DNA of 22,316 bases, from contig JAFGTI010000010.1 in the NCBI GenBank assembly GCA_016934175.1, positions 1 to 22,316 of the forward strand, read 5' to 3'. The stretch comes from Acholeplasmataceae bacterium. Lineage in GTDB: Bacteria > Bacillota_I > Bacilli_A > Acholeplasmatales > Acholeplasmataceae. A program made the position numbers and the translations under genes. The first letter of the stretch is position 1. The number at the start of each line of letters is the position of its first letter. This document shows positions 22,311 to 22,316 of the stretch, piece by piece. A model generated the notes under the pieces. That model saw nothing but the letters and a program-made list of their open reading frames with translations. It did no database searches and was not told the DNA's origin.

Positions 22311-22316
22311 AGGAGA
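22311..22316 (+). promoter_or_regulatory. Possible ribosome binding site of the next gene
   Basis: AGGAGA occupies the last six bases of the window, so a plus-strand gene probably begins just outside it. Confidence 0.3.

Overview
The window is AT-rich chromosomal DNA (by eye about one third G+C), read with the standard bacterial code: TGA works as a stop, for example at the ends of the first chromate-transporter half and of hydC. Genes are short, tightly packed and preceded by clear GGAGG-type ribosome binding sites, with U-tract terminators. An oxygen-sensitive [FeFe] hydrogenase, a small 2x[Fe-S] ferredoxin, a split short-chain chromate transporter, DegV and PadR proteins and an RND pump without an adaptor point to an anaerobic, fermentative, low-G+C member of the Bacillota or of the standard-code Mollicutes relatives (an Acholeplasma/Izemoplasma-like organism is a reasonable guess, not proven). 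No rRNA, tRNA, insertion sequence, phage gene or CRISPR array was seen.

Layout. 1-4469 (+): a compact run with a truncated GPH/MFS_2 transporter, a PlsC-type acyltransferase with an added zinc ribbon, a small unknown protein, a 4-helix membrane protein, a two-lobed nitroreductase and an AAC(3)-family acetyltransferase. 4599-6116 (+): two overlapping half-size ChrA proteins and a hotdog acyl-CoA thioesterase. 6192-6842 (+): a membrane-anchored NERD-domain protein. 6960-7127 (-): a 55-residue ferredoxin with an unusual first cluster motif. 7346-9793 (+): a large zinc-ribbon/helical-repeat/membrane protein of unknown function. 9879-11777 (-): a Gfo/Idh/MocA oxidoreductase and a DegV protein, each with its own promoter. 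12048-12866 (+): purine nucleoside phosphorylase. 12985-14263 (+): a PadR regulator overlapping a HAAS/DUF4097 protein. 14446-18406 (+): an RND efflux pump and a TetR regulator behind a near-perfect promoter and a GC-rich palindromic operator. 18790-22242 (+): hydC-hydB-hydA, an NADH-linked trimeric [FeFe] hydrogenase, behind a roughly 210-base leader.

How the parts fit. The hydrogenase operon would dispose of reducing power as H2. The HydB subunit is a minimal form lacking the N- and C-terminal iron-sulfur domains of the Thermotoga-type bifurcating enzyme, so simple NADH-linked hydrogen production is a serious alternative to electron bifurcation. The lone ferredoxin at 6960-7127 is a candidate electron carrier. 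The RND-TetR unit looks like a self-regulated drug or amphiphile efflux operon. The first two genes could together import and re-acylate a lipid, but that is inference. Several gene starts are given downstream of the longest open frame because the ribosome binding site decides the start.
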